Numbered from the stretch's first letter, positions 27,099-35,808 are shown. The stretch: DNA of 52,456 nucleotides from Streptomyces viridochromogenes DSM 40736 (GCF_000158955.1 NZ_GG657757.1:805805-858260); one strand, 5' to 3'. Translations and numbers: made by a program. Notes: generated by a model not told the origin, from the letters alone.

Positions 27099-27512
27099 TC
27101 ACACCGCCTCCCCCAGCGCGGCGATCACGTCGGCCTTGCGGGGCTGTCCGGTGGCCCGCCGCACCACCCGGCCGTCGGCGTCGAGCACCAGCACCGTCGG
27201 GGTCTTGAGGATGTCCAGCCGGCGCACGAGGTCCAGGTGGGCCTCGGCGTCGATCTCGACGTGAGCCACGCCGGGAACCATGCCGGCGACCTCGCCGAGC
27301 ACGCGCCGGGTCGCCCGGCAGGGCGCGCAGAACGCACTGGAGAACTGCACGAGCGTGGCCCGTTCGCCGAGTTCCGCGCCCAGCTCCGCCGCTTCGAGCC
27401 GCTTGCCGTCGTCCCGCCCGCGCACCCGCACTCTCCCGCTCCGCCGCCGTTGCAGCACTCCGTAGGCGCTCGCCGCCGCGAGCACCACCACACACACCAC
27501 CAGTCCGGTCAT
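27099..27512 (-). CDS. Membrane-anchored thioredoxin-family protein
   Basis: About 137 residues. MTGLVVCVVVLAAASAYGVL is an N-terminal membrane anchor, followed by a basic linker and a thioredoxin fold with the active site SSAFCAPCRATRR (CAPC) and the cis-Pro segment ILKTPTVLVLD. The active site probably faces outward. It is divergent from a DUF4395 gene whose product also has a conserved Cys pair (FGYCLGCE). These two are often neighbours in actinobacteria, which suggests a shared redox role. Confidence 0.87.
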   Translation of the reverse strand: MTGLVVCVVVLAAASAYGVLQRRRSGRVRVRGRDDGKRLEAAELGAELGERATLVQFSSAFCAPCRATRRVLGEVAGMVPGVAHVEIDAEAHLDLVRRLDILKTPTVLVLDADGRVVRRATGQPRKADVIAALGEAV

Positions 27513-27589
27513 CACCGGGTGCAAGCGTTCACGAGACCGCAAAGATTCCCGCCCGCACGAGGGGGCCGCGATGCGGAATGCTTGGTTCT

Positions 27590-28006
27590 ATGGACATCGA
27601 CGCAAGAGGGCCACGATTCGGTGCCGCCGTGACGACCGTCGTCCTGGCGGCCGTTCTGGTCACCGGCAGCGCGTGGCTGCTGGCCTGGCAGACACTGGCG
27701 TTCCTGCTGGGCGCCGCGGGCGGGGTGACCCGGTCGCCGTACGGCTACCTGTTCGGCAAGGCCGTGCGGCCACGGCTCGGGCCGCCGACCGAGTTCGAGT
27801 CGCCCGAACCGCCCCGTTTCGCCCAGGCGGTTGGCCTGCTTTTCGCCGGACTCGGACTCGTCGGCCTCACGCTGGGGCCGGACTGGCTGGGGCTCGCGGC
27901 GACGGGCGCCGCCCTCGCGGCCGCCTTCCTGAACGCGGCGTTCGGGTATTGCCTGGGATGCGAGTTGTACCTGCTCGTGCGGCGGGTGGCGGTACGCGCC
28001 GAGTAA
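27590..28006 (+). CDS. DUF4395 membrane protein
   Basis: A 138-residue protein with four hydrophobic helices (AAVTTVVLAAVLVTGSAWLL, TLAFLLGAAGGV, AVGLLFAGLGLVGLTL, LAATGAALAAAFLNAAFGYC). It ends with the DUF4395 hallmark FGYCLGCELYLLVRR, containing a C-x2-C pair at the membrane surface. ATG 27590 (MDIDARGPRFGAAV) fits the family start. It is divergent from the thioredoxin gene. A redox partnership through the two Cys pairs is inference. Confidence 0.87.
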   Translation: MDIDARGPRFGAAVTTVVLAAVLVTGSAWLLAWQTLAFLLGAAGGVTRSPYGYLFGKAVRPRLGPPTEFESPEPPRFAQAVGLLFAGLGLVGLTLGPDWLGLAATGAALAAAFLNAAFGYCLGCELYLLVRRVAVRAE

Positions 28007-28117
28007 TGGGGCCGTAAAAGTCCGAGGTGGGGTCAGGGGGATGACGTGACGAGAATCTCCTCACGCGCGGGCACGAGGACTGGCTACCCGGCCGTTCTTC
28101 GGGCACGATCTGCGACA

Positions 28118-28144
28118 AGCCGTAAACCTACGGCTGCGTAACTT
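28118..28144. promoter_or_regulatory. Overlapping palindromes upstream of acyltransferase gene
   Basis: AGCCGTA-AACC-TACGGCT (28118-28135) is a perfect 7-bp inverted repeat. Overlapping it, AACCTACGGCTGCGTAACTT (28125-28144) has the symmetric form AAnnTACGnnnnCGTAnnTT. They end about 50 bp before the acyltransferase start. The second form resembles TetR-type operators of fatty-acid or membrane-lipid genes (from memory, not searched). Confidence 0.5.
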
Positions 28145-28194
28145 CTTCGCTGGGAATCCCTCCCCAGGCAGAGCAGGAAGGGTCCGACCCGCCC

Positions 28195-28923
28195 ATGGCA
28201 GAGCTCGTCTACCGTCCCGTCGTCGGCTTCGCCCGCACTCTGTTCAAGGTGTGGGACCTCAAGATCGACTGTCAGGGTTCGGAGAACATCCCGCGCTCGG
28301 GCGGCGCCGTGCTGGTGAGCAATCACATCAGCTACCTGGACTTCGTCTTCGACGGCCTGGCGGCACTGCCCCAGAAACGTCTCGTACGTTTCATGGCGAA
28401 GGAGTCCGTCTTCCGGCACCGGATCTCCGGCCCGCTGATGCGGGGTATGAAGCACATCCCCGTGGACCGCAAGCAGGGCGAGACGGCCTACGCGCACGCC
28501 CTGGACTCGCTGCGGTCGGGCGAGATCGTCGGGGTCTTCCCGGAAGCGACGATCTCGCAGTCGTTCACGCTGAAGAGCTTCAAGTCGGGCGCCGCGCGCA
28601 TGGCGCAGGAGGCCGGCGTCCCTCTGATCCCGATGGCGGTGTGGGGCACGCAGCGGCTGTGGACCAAGGGCCACCCCCGCAACTTCAAGCGCAGCCACAT
28701 CCCCATCACGATCCGCGTCGGCGAGGCGATCGAAGCCTCCCGCGACAAGTACGCGGGCGCCATCACCCGCCAACTGCGCGAGCGCGTCCAGGAACTCCTC
28801 GAGGCCGCCCAGCGCGCCTACCCCGTACGCCCGAGGGGCCCGGAGGACACCTGGTGGATGCCGGCCCACCTCGGCGGCACGGCACCGACGCCGGAGCAGG
28901 TGAAGGCGGCCGAGGCGCACTGA
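28195..28923 (+). CDS. 1-acyl-sn-glycerol-3-phosphate acyltransferase (PlsC family)
   Basis: A 242-residue acyltransferase. The catalytic H-x4-D motif is NHISYLDF, followed by the acceptor site FPEATIS (usual form FPEGT) and IPMAVWGTQRLW. The motifs GGAVLVSNH and HIPVDRKQGE are also typical. It probably converts lysophosphatidate to phosphatidate at the cytoplasmic membrane, or acts on a related lipid. The palindromes upstream suggest control by a lipid-responsive regulator. Confidence 0.9.
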   Translation: MAELVYRPVVGFARTLFKVWDLKIDCQGSENIPRSGGAVLVSNHISYLDFVFDGLAALPQKRLVRFMAKESVFRHRISGPLMRGMKHIPVDRKQGETAYAHALDSLRSGEIVGVFPEATISQSFTLKSFKSGAARMAQEAGVPLIPMAVWGTQRLWTKGHPRNFKRSHIPITIRVGEAIEASRDKYAGAITRQLRERVQELLEAAQRAYPVRPRGPEDTWWMPAHLGGTAPTPEQVKAAEAH

Positions 28924-28943
28924 CCCCCGAGGGCCGTCGCGCC

Positions 28944-29516
28944 TCAGAGCTCCGTGGGGAGCGTCCGCCACAGCTGAGGCCGGTCGCGGGCCGCTTTGAG
29001 CACGTCGAGCACGGCCGGGTGCGGTGCGGCGTGAAGACGTGAGGAGTCCGACTCGCCCGATGCCGGATCGGGTGTGAAGGCGAGCCGCTCGCCGTCCAGG
29101 GAGAACTGCGCGTCCACGCCCGGCTTGTTGCCCCGGGGGTCCTGCCGGTGCCAGGCGCCGTTGAACCGCACCGCTACCAACCCGTGCACCACCTCCAGCT
29201 TCTGGTAGCACAACGCGGTCGGAATGTCCTCGGCGCGCAGCAGCGCCGCCAGCGCGTGGGCCTTGGCGTAGCAGATGCCCGTGCGCTGCTCCAGGACGTC
29301 GGAGGCACGCCAGGTGACGCGGAGATCGCCGGAGTCCTGCGAGTGCGGGATGGTGTCACGCACATACTCGAACGCCGCCCGCGCATACTCATACGAGTCC
29401 GCCACTCCTTCGGCGAGCCTGGCGGCCGTTTCCCGCACGAGTGCATGGTGATGGTCGATCGCCTCGTCAGCGGCCAAGTAGGCGGACAGGTCAGGGGTTT
29501 CCTGGATCAGCTGCAT
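28944..29516 (-). CDS. Transglutaminase-like (cysteine protease fold) protein
   Basis: A 190-residue cytosolic protein with the transglutaminase core: RTGICYAKAHALAALLRAED contains the catalytic Cys, VHGLVAVRFNGAWHRQDPRG the catalytic His and Asp. Upstream, SYEYARAAFEYVRDTIPHSQ is the usual lead helix. Proteins of this type are peptidases or amidases rather than crosslinking enzymes; target unknown. ATG 29516 is supported by a promoter whose start would fall on this codon. Confidence 0.88.
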   Translation of the reverse strand: MQLIQETPDLSAYLAADEAIDHHHALVRETAARLAEGVADSYEYARAAFEYVRDTIPHSQDSGDLRVTWRASDVLEQRTGICYAKAHALAALLRAEDIPTALCYQKLEVVHGLVAVRFNGAWHRQDPRGNKPGVDAQFSLDGERLAFTPDPASGESDSSRLHAAPHPAVLDVLKAARDRPQLWRTLPTEL

Positions 29517-29524
29517 ACAGGCAG

Positions 29525-29553
29525 AGCGTAGAGAGACGATCAACCATCGTCAA
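29525..29553 (-). promoter_or_regulatory. Promoter of leaderless transglutaminase-like gene
   Basis: On the minus strand TTGACG (plus 29548-29553), 17 bp, TACGCT (plus 29525-29530) is one of the best promoter matches in the window. The ATG begins 9 nt after the -10, so the mRNA is probably leaderless. Confidence 0.65.
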
Positions 29554-29685
29554 TGAATTTACCGTCGATCGCATAGCTATACATGGAAGAACGGCCGAAC
29601 ACCACCGCAACCCCCGGCCCCGCCCACAACCCTTCCTCCCCGCCCCGGGTCTCGCCCTGCGCAGATCTGTGACAAGGGGGGAAAG

Positions 29686-31050
29686 ATGATGAACCCACAC
29701 CGCCTGCTCGGTACCGCGCTCGTCTGCTGTGCCCTGGCGGCCACCGGAGTCGGGGCCGGACCCGCGAACGCCATGCAGCACGAGCTGTGGATCTCCGCGC
29801 CGTACGAGACGGTGCTGCCCGGCGCGGACGGGGACGGCGACGGACGTGCGCGCGGCTTGGACGTGCGGGTCAGCCGCGATGTCGCCGAGGGCCGGGTGCC
29901 GGCCGGGCGACTGACCGTCGACGTGAGTGAGATCGCCTCGTTCGCCCGGGTGTCGTGGCCCGCGAACTGCCTGCCGGAGTCGGAGGTCAGGGCGGTCTGC
30001 GACGTCCCGGAGATGCCCGCCGGGACGGAGAGCGTGCCGGCCGCCGGGTTCGAGCTGCGCGCGCTGCCGGGAGCGGACGTCAGCGCCTCGGGGTACGTGC
30101 GCTATTCGGCCGTCGCCGGAGGGCTGACGTCCCACCCGGCAGAGACCCGGGTCGGCGTGGCCAACGGGCCGGATCTCGGGCTCAGCCAGGCCGAGGACCA
30201 GCGGGGACTGCGGCCGGGCACGCGGACCGCCGTGCGGGCGACGCTGTCGAACAGCGGCAACCGCACCGCGGAACGCACCCTGGTGACGTTCTACGCCTCG
30301 TACGGGCTGCGCTTCAGGGAGCGGCACGCGAACTGCGAGTACCGGGAGCACGACATCGGTACGTCCGCCCTCTGCGTGCTGGACGAGCCGGTGGCGCCGG
30401 GACAGCGGTACGCGCTGAGCACCGGGCTCGATGTCGGGCGGAAGGCGCTGTACGAACGGTTCGACCACTCCGTCCAGCCGTATTCGGACGAGGCACTGGA
30501 GGAGGCCCGCGGCGACTGGACGTGGACCCGGGGAGCGGGCGCCGAGCTGGACCTGCGCCCCGTGGCCGCGGCCGCTGTCGCCGACCCGGACCTCGACCCG
30601 CAGGACAACGACCGGAGCGTCATTATCGGCGCCAGGAACACCGCCGACCTGAAGCTCACCGGCGGCAGGGTGAGCGGGGCCGCCGGTGACACCGTCACCG
30701 CCCGCGTGACCGTGCTCAACCGCGGTCCGGCCTGGGTGGCGTCGCTGGGCGCCGGAGCGGCCGTGGCCACGGTGAGGTTCCGGGCGCCCGAGGGCACGAC
30801 GGTCCTCGACCTGCCGGAAGAGGAGTGCTGGAGGCAGCCGGAGGACACCGGCACCACCATCTTCTGCAAGACGCCGATCCACCTGCACGACAAGGCGTCG
30901 TACAGCTTCGGGATCCCGTTGCGGATCGACCGGGTGGTGCGCGGGGCGCGCACCACCGTCGAGACCATCGACGACGATCCGGAGCTGTCCATCAGGGAGT
31001 TCGACCCGAACCTGCGCAACAACAGGACGGAGATCGTCGTCAACCGGTGA
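29686..31050 (+). CDS. Large secreted protein, Ig/CARDB-like repeats
   Basis: A 454-residue protein with a Sec signal peptide (MMNPHRLLGTALVCCALAAT then GVGAGPANA, cleavage after about Ala29). The mature protein has two similar beta-rich modules: DLGLSQAEDQRGLRPGTRTA.VRATLSNSGNRTAERTLVTF and DLKLTGGRVSGAAGDTVTAR.VTVLNRGPAWVASLG. Both match the CARDB/DUF11 pattern 'DL.........G....V...V.N.G'. An early acidic turn (GADGDGDGRA) may bind Ca. There is no membrane anchor or LPxTG motif. I cannot assign a function. GGGGGGAAAG is an ideal ribosome site. Confidence 0.8.
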   Translation: MMNPHRLLGTALVCCALAATGVGAGPANAMQHELWISAPYETVLPGADGDGDGRARGLDVRVSRDVAEGRVPAGRLTVDVSEIASFARVSWPANCLPESEVRAVCDVPEMPAGTESVPAAGFELRALPGADVSASGYVRYSAVAGGLTSHPAETRVGVANGPDLGLSQAEDQRGLRPGTRTAVRATLSNSGNRTAERTLVTFYASYGLRFRERHANCEYREHDIGTSALCVLDEPVAPGQRYALSTGLDVGRKALYERFDHSVQPYSDEALEEARGDWTWTRGAGAELDLRPVAAAAVADPDLDPQDNDRSVIIGARNTADLKLTGGRVSGAAGDTVTARVTVLNRGPAWVASLGAGAAVATVRFRAPEGTTVLDLPEEECWRQPEDTGTTIFCKTPIHLHDKASYSFGIPLRIDRVVRGARTTVETIDDDPELSIREFDPNLRNNRTEIVVNR

Positions 31051-31066
31051 GCGGCGCGGACGCCGC

Positions 31067-32137
31067 TCAGCGGGCCATCTCCTCCTTGAGGGCCGCCACG
31101 AAGGCGTCCACGTCCTCCTCGGTCGTGTCGAAGGCGCACATCCAGCGGACGTCGCCCGCCGCCTCGTCCCAGAAGTAGAAGCGGAACCGCTTCTGGAGGC
31201 GCTCGCTCACGTCGTGCGGCAGGCGGGCGAAGACCGCGTTGGCCTGCACGGGGTAGAGGATCTCCACCCCGTGCACGGCCCGCACTCCCTCGGCGAGCCG
31301 CTGGGCCATCTCGTTGGCGTGCCGGGCGTTGCGCAACCACAGGTCGCGGGCGAGCAGCGCCTCCAGCTGCACCGACACGAAGCGCATCTTGGAGGCGAGC
31401 TGCATGGACAGCTTGCGCAGGTGCTTCATGTGGCTGACGGCGTCCTGGTCGATCACCACGACCGCCTCGCCGAACAGGGCGCCGTTCTTGGTGCCGCCCA
31501 GGGAGAGGATGTCGACGCCGGCCGCGTTGGTGAGCGTGCGCATCGGGACGTTCAGGGTGGCGGCGGCGTTGGCCAGCCGGGAGCCGTCGAGGTGCACCTT
31601 CATGCCGTGTGCGTGCGCGTGTTCGCACAGGGTGCGTATCTCGTCCGGTGTGTAGAGCGTGCCGAGTTCGGTGGCCTGGGCGAGGGAGACGACCTGGGGC
31701 ATGGCCCGGTGCTCGTCGTCCCAGCCGTACGCCTGCCGGTCGATCAGCTCGGGCGTGAGCTTGCCGTCGGGGGTGGGCACGGTGAGCAGTTTCAGACCGC
31801 CGACCCGCTCGGGCGCGCCGCACTCATCGACGTTGATGTGCGCGCTCTCGGCGCAGATCACCGCGCCCCAGCGGTCGGTGACCGCCTGGAGGGCGACGAC
31901 GTTGGCGCCGGTGCCGTTGAACACCGGGAACGCCTCGGCCGTGGGGCCGAAGTGGCTGCGGACGAGGCCCTGGAGGTGGTCGGTGTACTCGTCCTCCCCG
32001 TACGCGACCTGGTGCCCGCCGTTGGCCAGGGCCAGGGCGGCGAGCACCTCCGGGTGGGCGCCGGCGTAGTTGTCGCTGGCGAAGCCACGGACTTCGGGGT
32101 CGTGATGGCGACGGGCGTCGGTCTTCGGCGGGTTCAC
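31067..32137 (-). CDS. Low-specificity threonine aldolase / beta-eliminating lyase
   Basis: A 356-residue PLP-dependent aldolase of fold type I: FASDNYAGAHPEVLAALALA, FPVFNGTGANVVALQA, CAESAHINVDECGAP, KVHLDGSRLANAAA (PLP Asp) and DILSLGGTKNGALFGEAVVV with the Schiff-base Lys in SLGGTKNG. Family members cleave threonine or other beta-hydroxy amino acids to glycine and an aldehyde. GTG 32137 is chosen because it overlaps the SDR stop codon (GTGA), a sign of translational coupling; GTG 32155 is an alternative. It is the third gene of the DUF6421-SDR-lyase operon. Confidence 0.9.
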   Translation of the reverse strand: MNPPKTDARRHHDPEVRGFASDNYAGAHPEVLAALALANGGHQVAYGEDEYTDHLQGLVRSHFGPTAEAFPVFNGTGANVVALQAVTDRWGAVICAESAHINVDECGAPERVGGLKLLTVPTPDGKLTPELIDRQAYGWDDEHRAMPQVVSLAQATELGTLYTPDEIRTLCEHAHAHGMKVHLDGSRLANAAATLNVPMRTLTNAAGVDILSLGGTKNGALFGEAVVVIDQDAVSHMKHLRKLSMQLASKMRFVSVQLEALLARDLWLRNARHANEMAQRLAEGVRAVHGVEILYPVQANAVFARLPHDVSERLQKRFRFYFWDEAAGDVRWMCAFDTTEEDVDAFVAALKEEMAR

Positions 32138-32883
32138 GGCTTCTCGGTGAGCCACAGACGGTTTCCGTTCACTTCGGCGGCGGACTTCTCCCAGACCCCG
32201 GTGATGGCCTCGGCCAGGTCCTTGACGTCGGTGAAGCCCGCGAACTTCGCGTTGGGTCGATCGGCGCGCATGGCGTCGTGCACCAGTGCCTTCACGACCA
32301 GGATGGCAGCCGCCGAGGTCGGGCCCTCGGCGCCCCCGGCCTTGCGGAAGGCGTCCGCCAGCGCGAGCGTCCAGGCCTCGGCGGCGGCCTTGGCGGCGGC
32401 GTACGAGGCGTTACCGGCGGTCGGCTTCGAGGCGCCGGCGGCGCTGATCAGCACGTACCGGCCGCGGTCGCTGCGCTGGAGTCCCTCGTAGAAGGCCAGC
32501 GAGGTGTGCTGCACGGTGCGGATCAGCAGCAGCTCCAGGAAGTCCCAGTCGTCGAGGCTCGTCTTGATGAAGGTCTCGCTGCCGCGCCAGCCGCCGACGA
32601 GATGGACCAGGCCGTCGACGCGGCCGAACTCCTTCTCGATATGGGCGGCCCAGTCACGGGTCGACTGGAGGTCGAGCAGATCGACCGGTTCGCCGGTGAC
32701 GGTCGCCCCGCCCGAGGCGTACCGGGCCGCGTCGACGGCCTCCGCGAGCCGCTCGGGATCGTTGTCGGCGGCGGCGACGGTCGCCCCCGCCTCGGCCAGC
32801 CGCAGCAGCGCCGCCCGGCCGGCGGGCCCGCCCGCACCGGCCACCGCGATCACCGCACCGCTGAGAGCTCCGTTCCCCGCCAT
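32134..32883 (-). CDS. SDR family oxidoreductase
   Basis: A 249-residue SDR with an unusual cofactor motif: VIAVAGAGGPAGRAALLRLA (AGAGGPAG instead of TGxxxGIG). HLVGGW replaces the usual NNAG, and SYAAAKAA gives Tyr-x3-Lys with an upstream Ser in LISAAGAS. The lyase gene follows with overlap. ATG 32883 has AGGAGG 8 nt upstream; ATG 32937, overlapping the DUF6421 stop (ATGA), is possible but would add a non-conserved leader. Substrate unknown; the operon suggests an amino-alcohol or beta-hydroxy amino acid derivative (inference). Confidence 0.88.
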   Translation of the reverse strand: MAGNGALSGAVIAVAGAGGPAGRAALLRLAEAGATVAAADNDPERLAEAVDAARYASGGATVTGEPVDLLDLQSTRDWAAHIEKEFGRVDGLVHLVGGWRGSETFIKTSLDDWDFLELLLIRTVQHTSLAFYEGLQRSDRGRYVLISAAGASKPTAGNASYAAAKAAAEAWTLALADAFRKAGGAEGPTSAAAILVVKALVHDAMRADRPNAKFAGFTDVKDLAEAITGVWEKSAAEVNGNRLWLTEKP

Positions 32884-32933
32884 CTTCTTCGCCTCCTGAG
32901 CAGTGGTCCCGGTTGTGCGGAAGACTCCGCCGC

Positions 32934-34331
32934 TCATGCGGCGATCCGCTCGGCGCCGTCCGCCGTGATGCCCTTGGTCGAGGCGATCACGTTCTTCAGC
33001 TTCTTGGACAGTGCCTCATAGAACATGCTCAGCGGAAACTCGTCCGGAAGCACGTCATCGACGAGTTTCCGGGGCGGCTGTGTCACGTCCAGGGCGTCGG
33101 GGCCCTTGGCCCACTTGGAGCCGGGGTGCGGGGCGAGGTAGGTCGAGACGAACTCGTAGCCGGCGAACCAGTGGACGAGCTTGGGGCGGTCGATGCCGTC
33201 GCGGTACAGCTGCTCGATCTCGCCGCACAGCTGGTTGGTGACCTGCGGCGCGCGCTCCCAGTCGATGGTCAGCTTGTTGTCGGTCCAGCGGACGACGTCG
33301 TGCTTGTGCAGGTAGGCGAAGAGCAGCTGGCCGCCGAGGCCGTCGTAGTTGCGCACGCGCTCACCGGTGACCGGGAAGCGGAACATGCGGTCGAAGAGGA
33401 CCGCGACCTGCACGTCACGGGCCTGCGGGACGCCGTCGGCGGAGAGCTTCACGGCCTCCTTGAAGGCGGTGAGGTCGCAGCGCAGCTCCTCCAGGCCGTA
33501 CATCCAGAACGGCTGGCGCTGCTTGATCATGAACGGGTCGAAGGGCAGGTCGCCGTGGCTGTGGGTGCGATCGTGGACCATGTCCCACAGCACGAACGCC
33601 TCCTCGCAGCGCTTCTGGTCGTGGACCATGGCGGCGACGTCCTCGGGCAGCTCCAGGCCGAGGATGTCGACGGCGGCGTCGGTCACACGGCGGAAGCGCG
33701 CGGCCTCGCGGTCGCAGAAGATGCCGCCCCAGCTGAACCGCGCGGGGGCCTCGCGGACGGCGATGGTCTCGGGGAAGAGGACGGCCGAGTTGGTGTCGTA
33801 GCCGGCCGTGAAGTCCTCGAACTTGATGCCGCAGAACAGCGGGTTGTCGTAGCGGGTGCGCTCCAGTTCGGCCAGCCACTCGGGCCAGACCATGCGCAGC
33901 ACGACCGCTTCCAGGTTGCGGTCCGGGTTGCCGTTCTGCGTGTACATCGGGAAGACGACCAGGTGCTGGAGGCCGTCCGCGCGGTGCGCGGCGGGCTGGA
34001 AGGCCAGCAGCGAGTCGAGGAAGTCGGGCACCTGGAAGCCGCTGTCGGCCCAGCGTCCGAGGTCCTTGACCAGGGCCTCGTGATAGGCGCGGTCGTGCGG
34101 GAGCAGCGGGGAGAGCTCCAGGACCGCGTCGGCGGCCTGGCGGACGGCGAGCTCGGCGTCCGCGGGGGCGGGCGCGTCCTCGGCGTCGAAGTCGATCGAC
34201 CCGTCCTTGGACTGCCATGGCCTGATCCGCTCCACGGCATCCTTGAGCACGGGCCATGCCGGGTGCTCCACCACCCTGGCCACGGGAGGAACCTGGTCCT
34301 CCGAACCCACCTGCACAAGAATTTCCGTCAT
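32934..34331 (-). CDS. DUF6421 family protein
   Basis: A 465-residue soluble protein starting MTEILVQVGSEDQVPPVARV. Many conserved-looking His, Asp and Trp positions lie in the middle (SWGGIFCDREAARFRRV, HDQKRCEEAFVLWDMVHDRT, HSHGDLPFDPF, KHDVVRWTDNKLTIDWERAP). The HDRTHSHGD cluster could be a metal or active site. I recall it as DUF6421; no biochemical role is known to me. It heads an operon with an SDR and a threonine-aldolase-like gene. A promoter is visible at 34369-34396. Confidence 0.82.
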   Translation of the reverse strand: MTEILVQVGSEDQVPPVARVVEHPAWPVLKDAVERIRPWQSKDGSIDFDAEDAPAPADAELAVRQAADAVLELSPLLPHDRAYHEALVKDLGRWADSGFQVPDFLDSLLAFQPAAHRADGLQHLVVFPMYTQNGNPDRNLEAVVLRMVWPEWLAELERTRYDNPLFCGIKFEDFTAGYDTNSAVLFPETIAVREAPARFSWGGIFCDREAARFRRVTDAAVDILGLELPEDVAAMVHDQKRCEEAFVLWDMVHDRTHSHGDLPFDPFMIKQRQPFWMYGLEELRCDLTAFKEAVKLSADGVPQARDVQVAVLFDRMFRFPVTGERVRNYDGLGGQLLFAYLHKHDVVRWTDNKLTIDWERAPQVTNQLCGEIEQLYRDGIDRPKLVHWFAGYEFVSTYLAPHPGSKWAKGPDALDVTQPPRKLVDDVLPDEFPLSMFYEALSKKLKNVIASTKGITADGAERIAA

Positions 34332-34368
34332 GTCCCACCTTCCACGGGAGAATCTCGCGTGCCCAGAC

Positions 34369-34420
34369 GGTATACACACGAGGTTCCTCCCAGCAAGGGC
34401 AACCTCAGGAAATTATCCTG
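34369..34420 (-). promoter_or_regulatory. Promoter region of the DUF6421 operon
   Basis: On the minus strand TTGCTG (plus 34391-34396), 16 bp, TATACC (plus 34369-34374). Upstream is CAGGA-AATTA-TCCTG (34406-34420), and GAGGTT (34380-34385) with AACCTC (34401-34406) forms a wider inverted pair around the -35, both possible operators. Confidence 0.5.
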
Positions 34421-34581
34421 CCTCACCCTGACCTTCACCGCATTTTTTACTGTCGGTCATGCTTGTGCCCGAATGCGTGGCGACCATGCCCTCACCCTCT
34501 GCACAGTGCGGGCGCAGGCGATACGGTCCAGGTGGGCCGCAAGGCCCCCAATGCCGCCTGTCGACGGAAGAGAGTCGCGTC

Positions 34582-35265
34582 TTGAACTTCCTCACCATCG
34601 GTCACCGCGGAGTCATGGGCGTGGAGCCCGAGAACACCCTCCGGTCCTTCGTCGCCGCCCAGGAGGCCGGCCTCGACGCCATCGAACTCGATCTGCACCT
34701 GAGCAAGGACGGCGCGCTCGTCGTCATGCACGACACGGAGGTGGACCGCACGACCGACGGCACCGGGCCGATCGCCGAGAAGACCCTCGCGGAGCTGCGG
34801 GCCCTGGACGCGGGGCGGGGCGAGCGGGTGCCGGTCTTCGAGGAGGTCCTCGAGGCTGTTCAGGCGCCGCTGCAGGCCGAGATCAAGGACGCGCAGGCGG
34901 CGCGGGCCCTGGCCGAGGTCATGAACCGGCGCGGGCTGGCCGACCGGGTGGAGGTCTCCTCGTTCCACGACGAGGCGATCGCCGAGATCAAGCCGCTGGT
35001 GCCGGGTGTGCGCACGGCGCTGATCGCCAGTCGCTACGGCACCGACATCGTGGACCGCGCGGTCGCGGTCGGCGCCGAGACCGTCTGCCTGAACATCCGC
35101 CGGCTCACCCTGGAGATCGTGGAGCGCGCCCGCAAGGCCGACCTGAGGATCATCGGCTGGGTGGTGAACACGCAGGACCATCTGCGTCTCGTCCGGGCCT
35201 TCGGACTGGACGGCGCCACCACCGACCACCCGGACATCAAGCGCACGGGCCGTTTCACGGCCTAG
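34582..35265 (+). CDS. Glycerophosphodiester phosphodiesterase (TTG start)
   Basis: A 227-residue GDPD: FLTIGHRGVMGVEPENTLRS has the catalytic His and PENT; AIELDLHLSKDGALVVMHD supplies the metal ligands; LQAEIKD and the C-terminal NTQDHLRLVRAFGLDGATTD complete the barrel. It hydrolyses glycerophosphodiesters to glycerol-3-phosphate, probably in the cytosol, since there is no signal peptide. TTG 34582 is chosen because the family starts right before this HRG motif and GGAAGAGAG lies upstream; an ATG at 34459 would add about 40 residues of unlike sequence. Confidence 0.86.
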   Translation: MNFLTIGHRGVMGVEPENTLRSFVAAQEAGLDAIELDLHLSKDGALVVMHDTEVDRTTDGTGPIAEKTLAELRALDAGRGERVPVFEEVLEAVQAPLQAEIKDAQAARALAEVMNRRGLADRVEVSSFHDEAIAEIKPLVPGVRTALIASRYGTDIVDRAVAVGAETVCLNIRRLTLEIVERARKADLRIIGWVVNTQDHLRLVRAFGLDGATTDHPDIKRTGRFTA

Positions 35266-35268
35266 CGG

Positions 35269-35808
35269 TTAGACGAGCTCCTTGACCAGCAGCTCGAACC
35301 TCAGGTCGTCGCGCTGCGGGATCCCGAAGCGGTCGTCGCCGTACGGGAACGGGGTCATCCGTCCCGTGCGGCGGTAGCCGCGCCGCTCGTACCAGGCGAT
35401 GAGGTCGTCGCGTACGGAGATCACGGTCATGTGCATCTCCGTCACGCCCCACGTCTCGCGGGCCTGCCGCTCCGCCTCCGCGATGATCACCTTGCCGAGA
35501 CCCGCGCCCTGGAGCCGCGGGCTGACCGCGAACATCCCGAAGTAGGCGTGATCACCCCGGTGCTCGAGCTGGCAGCACGCGACGATCCGCCCCTCCTGCT
35601 CCACGGTCACCAGCCTGCTCTCGGGCGACTTGATGACGGCCAGCACGCCCTCCGGGTCGGTCCGCTGCCCCTGGAGGATGTCCGCCTCGGTGGTCCACCC
35701 GGCCCGGCTGGCGTCCCCCCGGTACGCCGACTCGATCAGCACGACCAGCTCGTCCACGTCGGCGTCGGCGGCGTCGCGGAAGGTCAGTCCGGTGGCGGCG
35801 GTGTCCAT
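35269..35808 (-). CDS. GNAT family N-acetyltransferase
   Basis: A 179-residue GNAT protein. The acetyl-CoA loop is FAVSPRLQGAGLGKVIIAEA (R/Q-x2-G-x-G/A). The N-terminal part has VVLIESAYRGDASRAGWTTE and ILQGQRTDP, typical of one common Streptomyces acetyltransferase group. Substrate unknown. The gene ends 3 bp from the convergent GDPD gene. Confidence 0.88.
   Translation of the reverse strand: MDTAATGLTFRDAADADVDELVVLIESAYRGDASRAGWTTEADILQGQRTDPEGVLAVIKSPESRLVTVEQEGRIVACCQLEHRGDHAYFGMFAVSPRLQGAGLGKVIIAEAERQARETWGVTEMHMTVISVRDDLIAWYERRGYRRTGRMTPFPYGDDRFGIPQRDDLRFELLVKELV

Noticed and set aside
34401..34430. Possible DtxR-type iron box before the DUF6421 operon
   Set aside because: The sequence shares only short pieces with the TTAGGTTAGGCTAACCTAA-like consensus; reported only as a generic palindrome.
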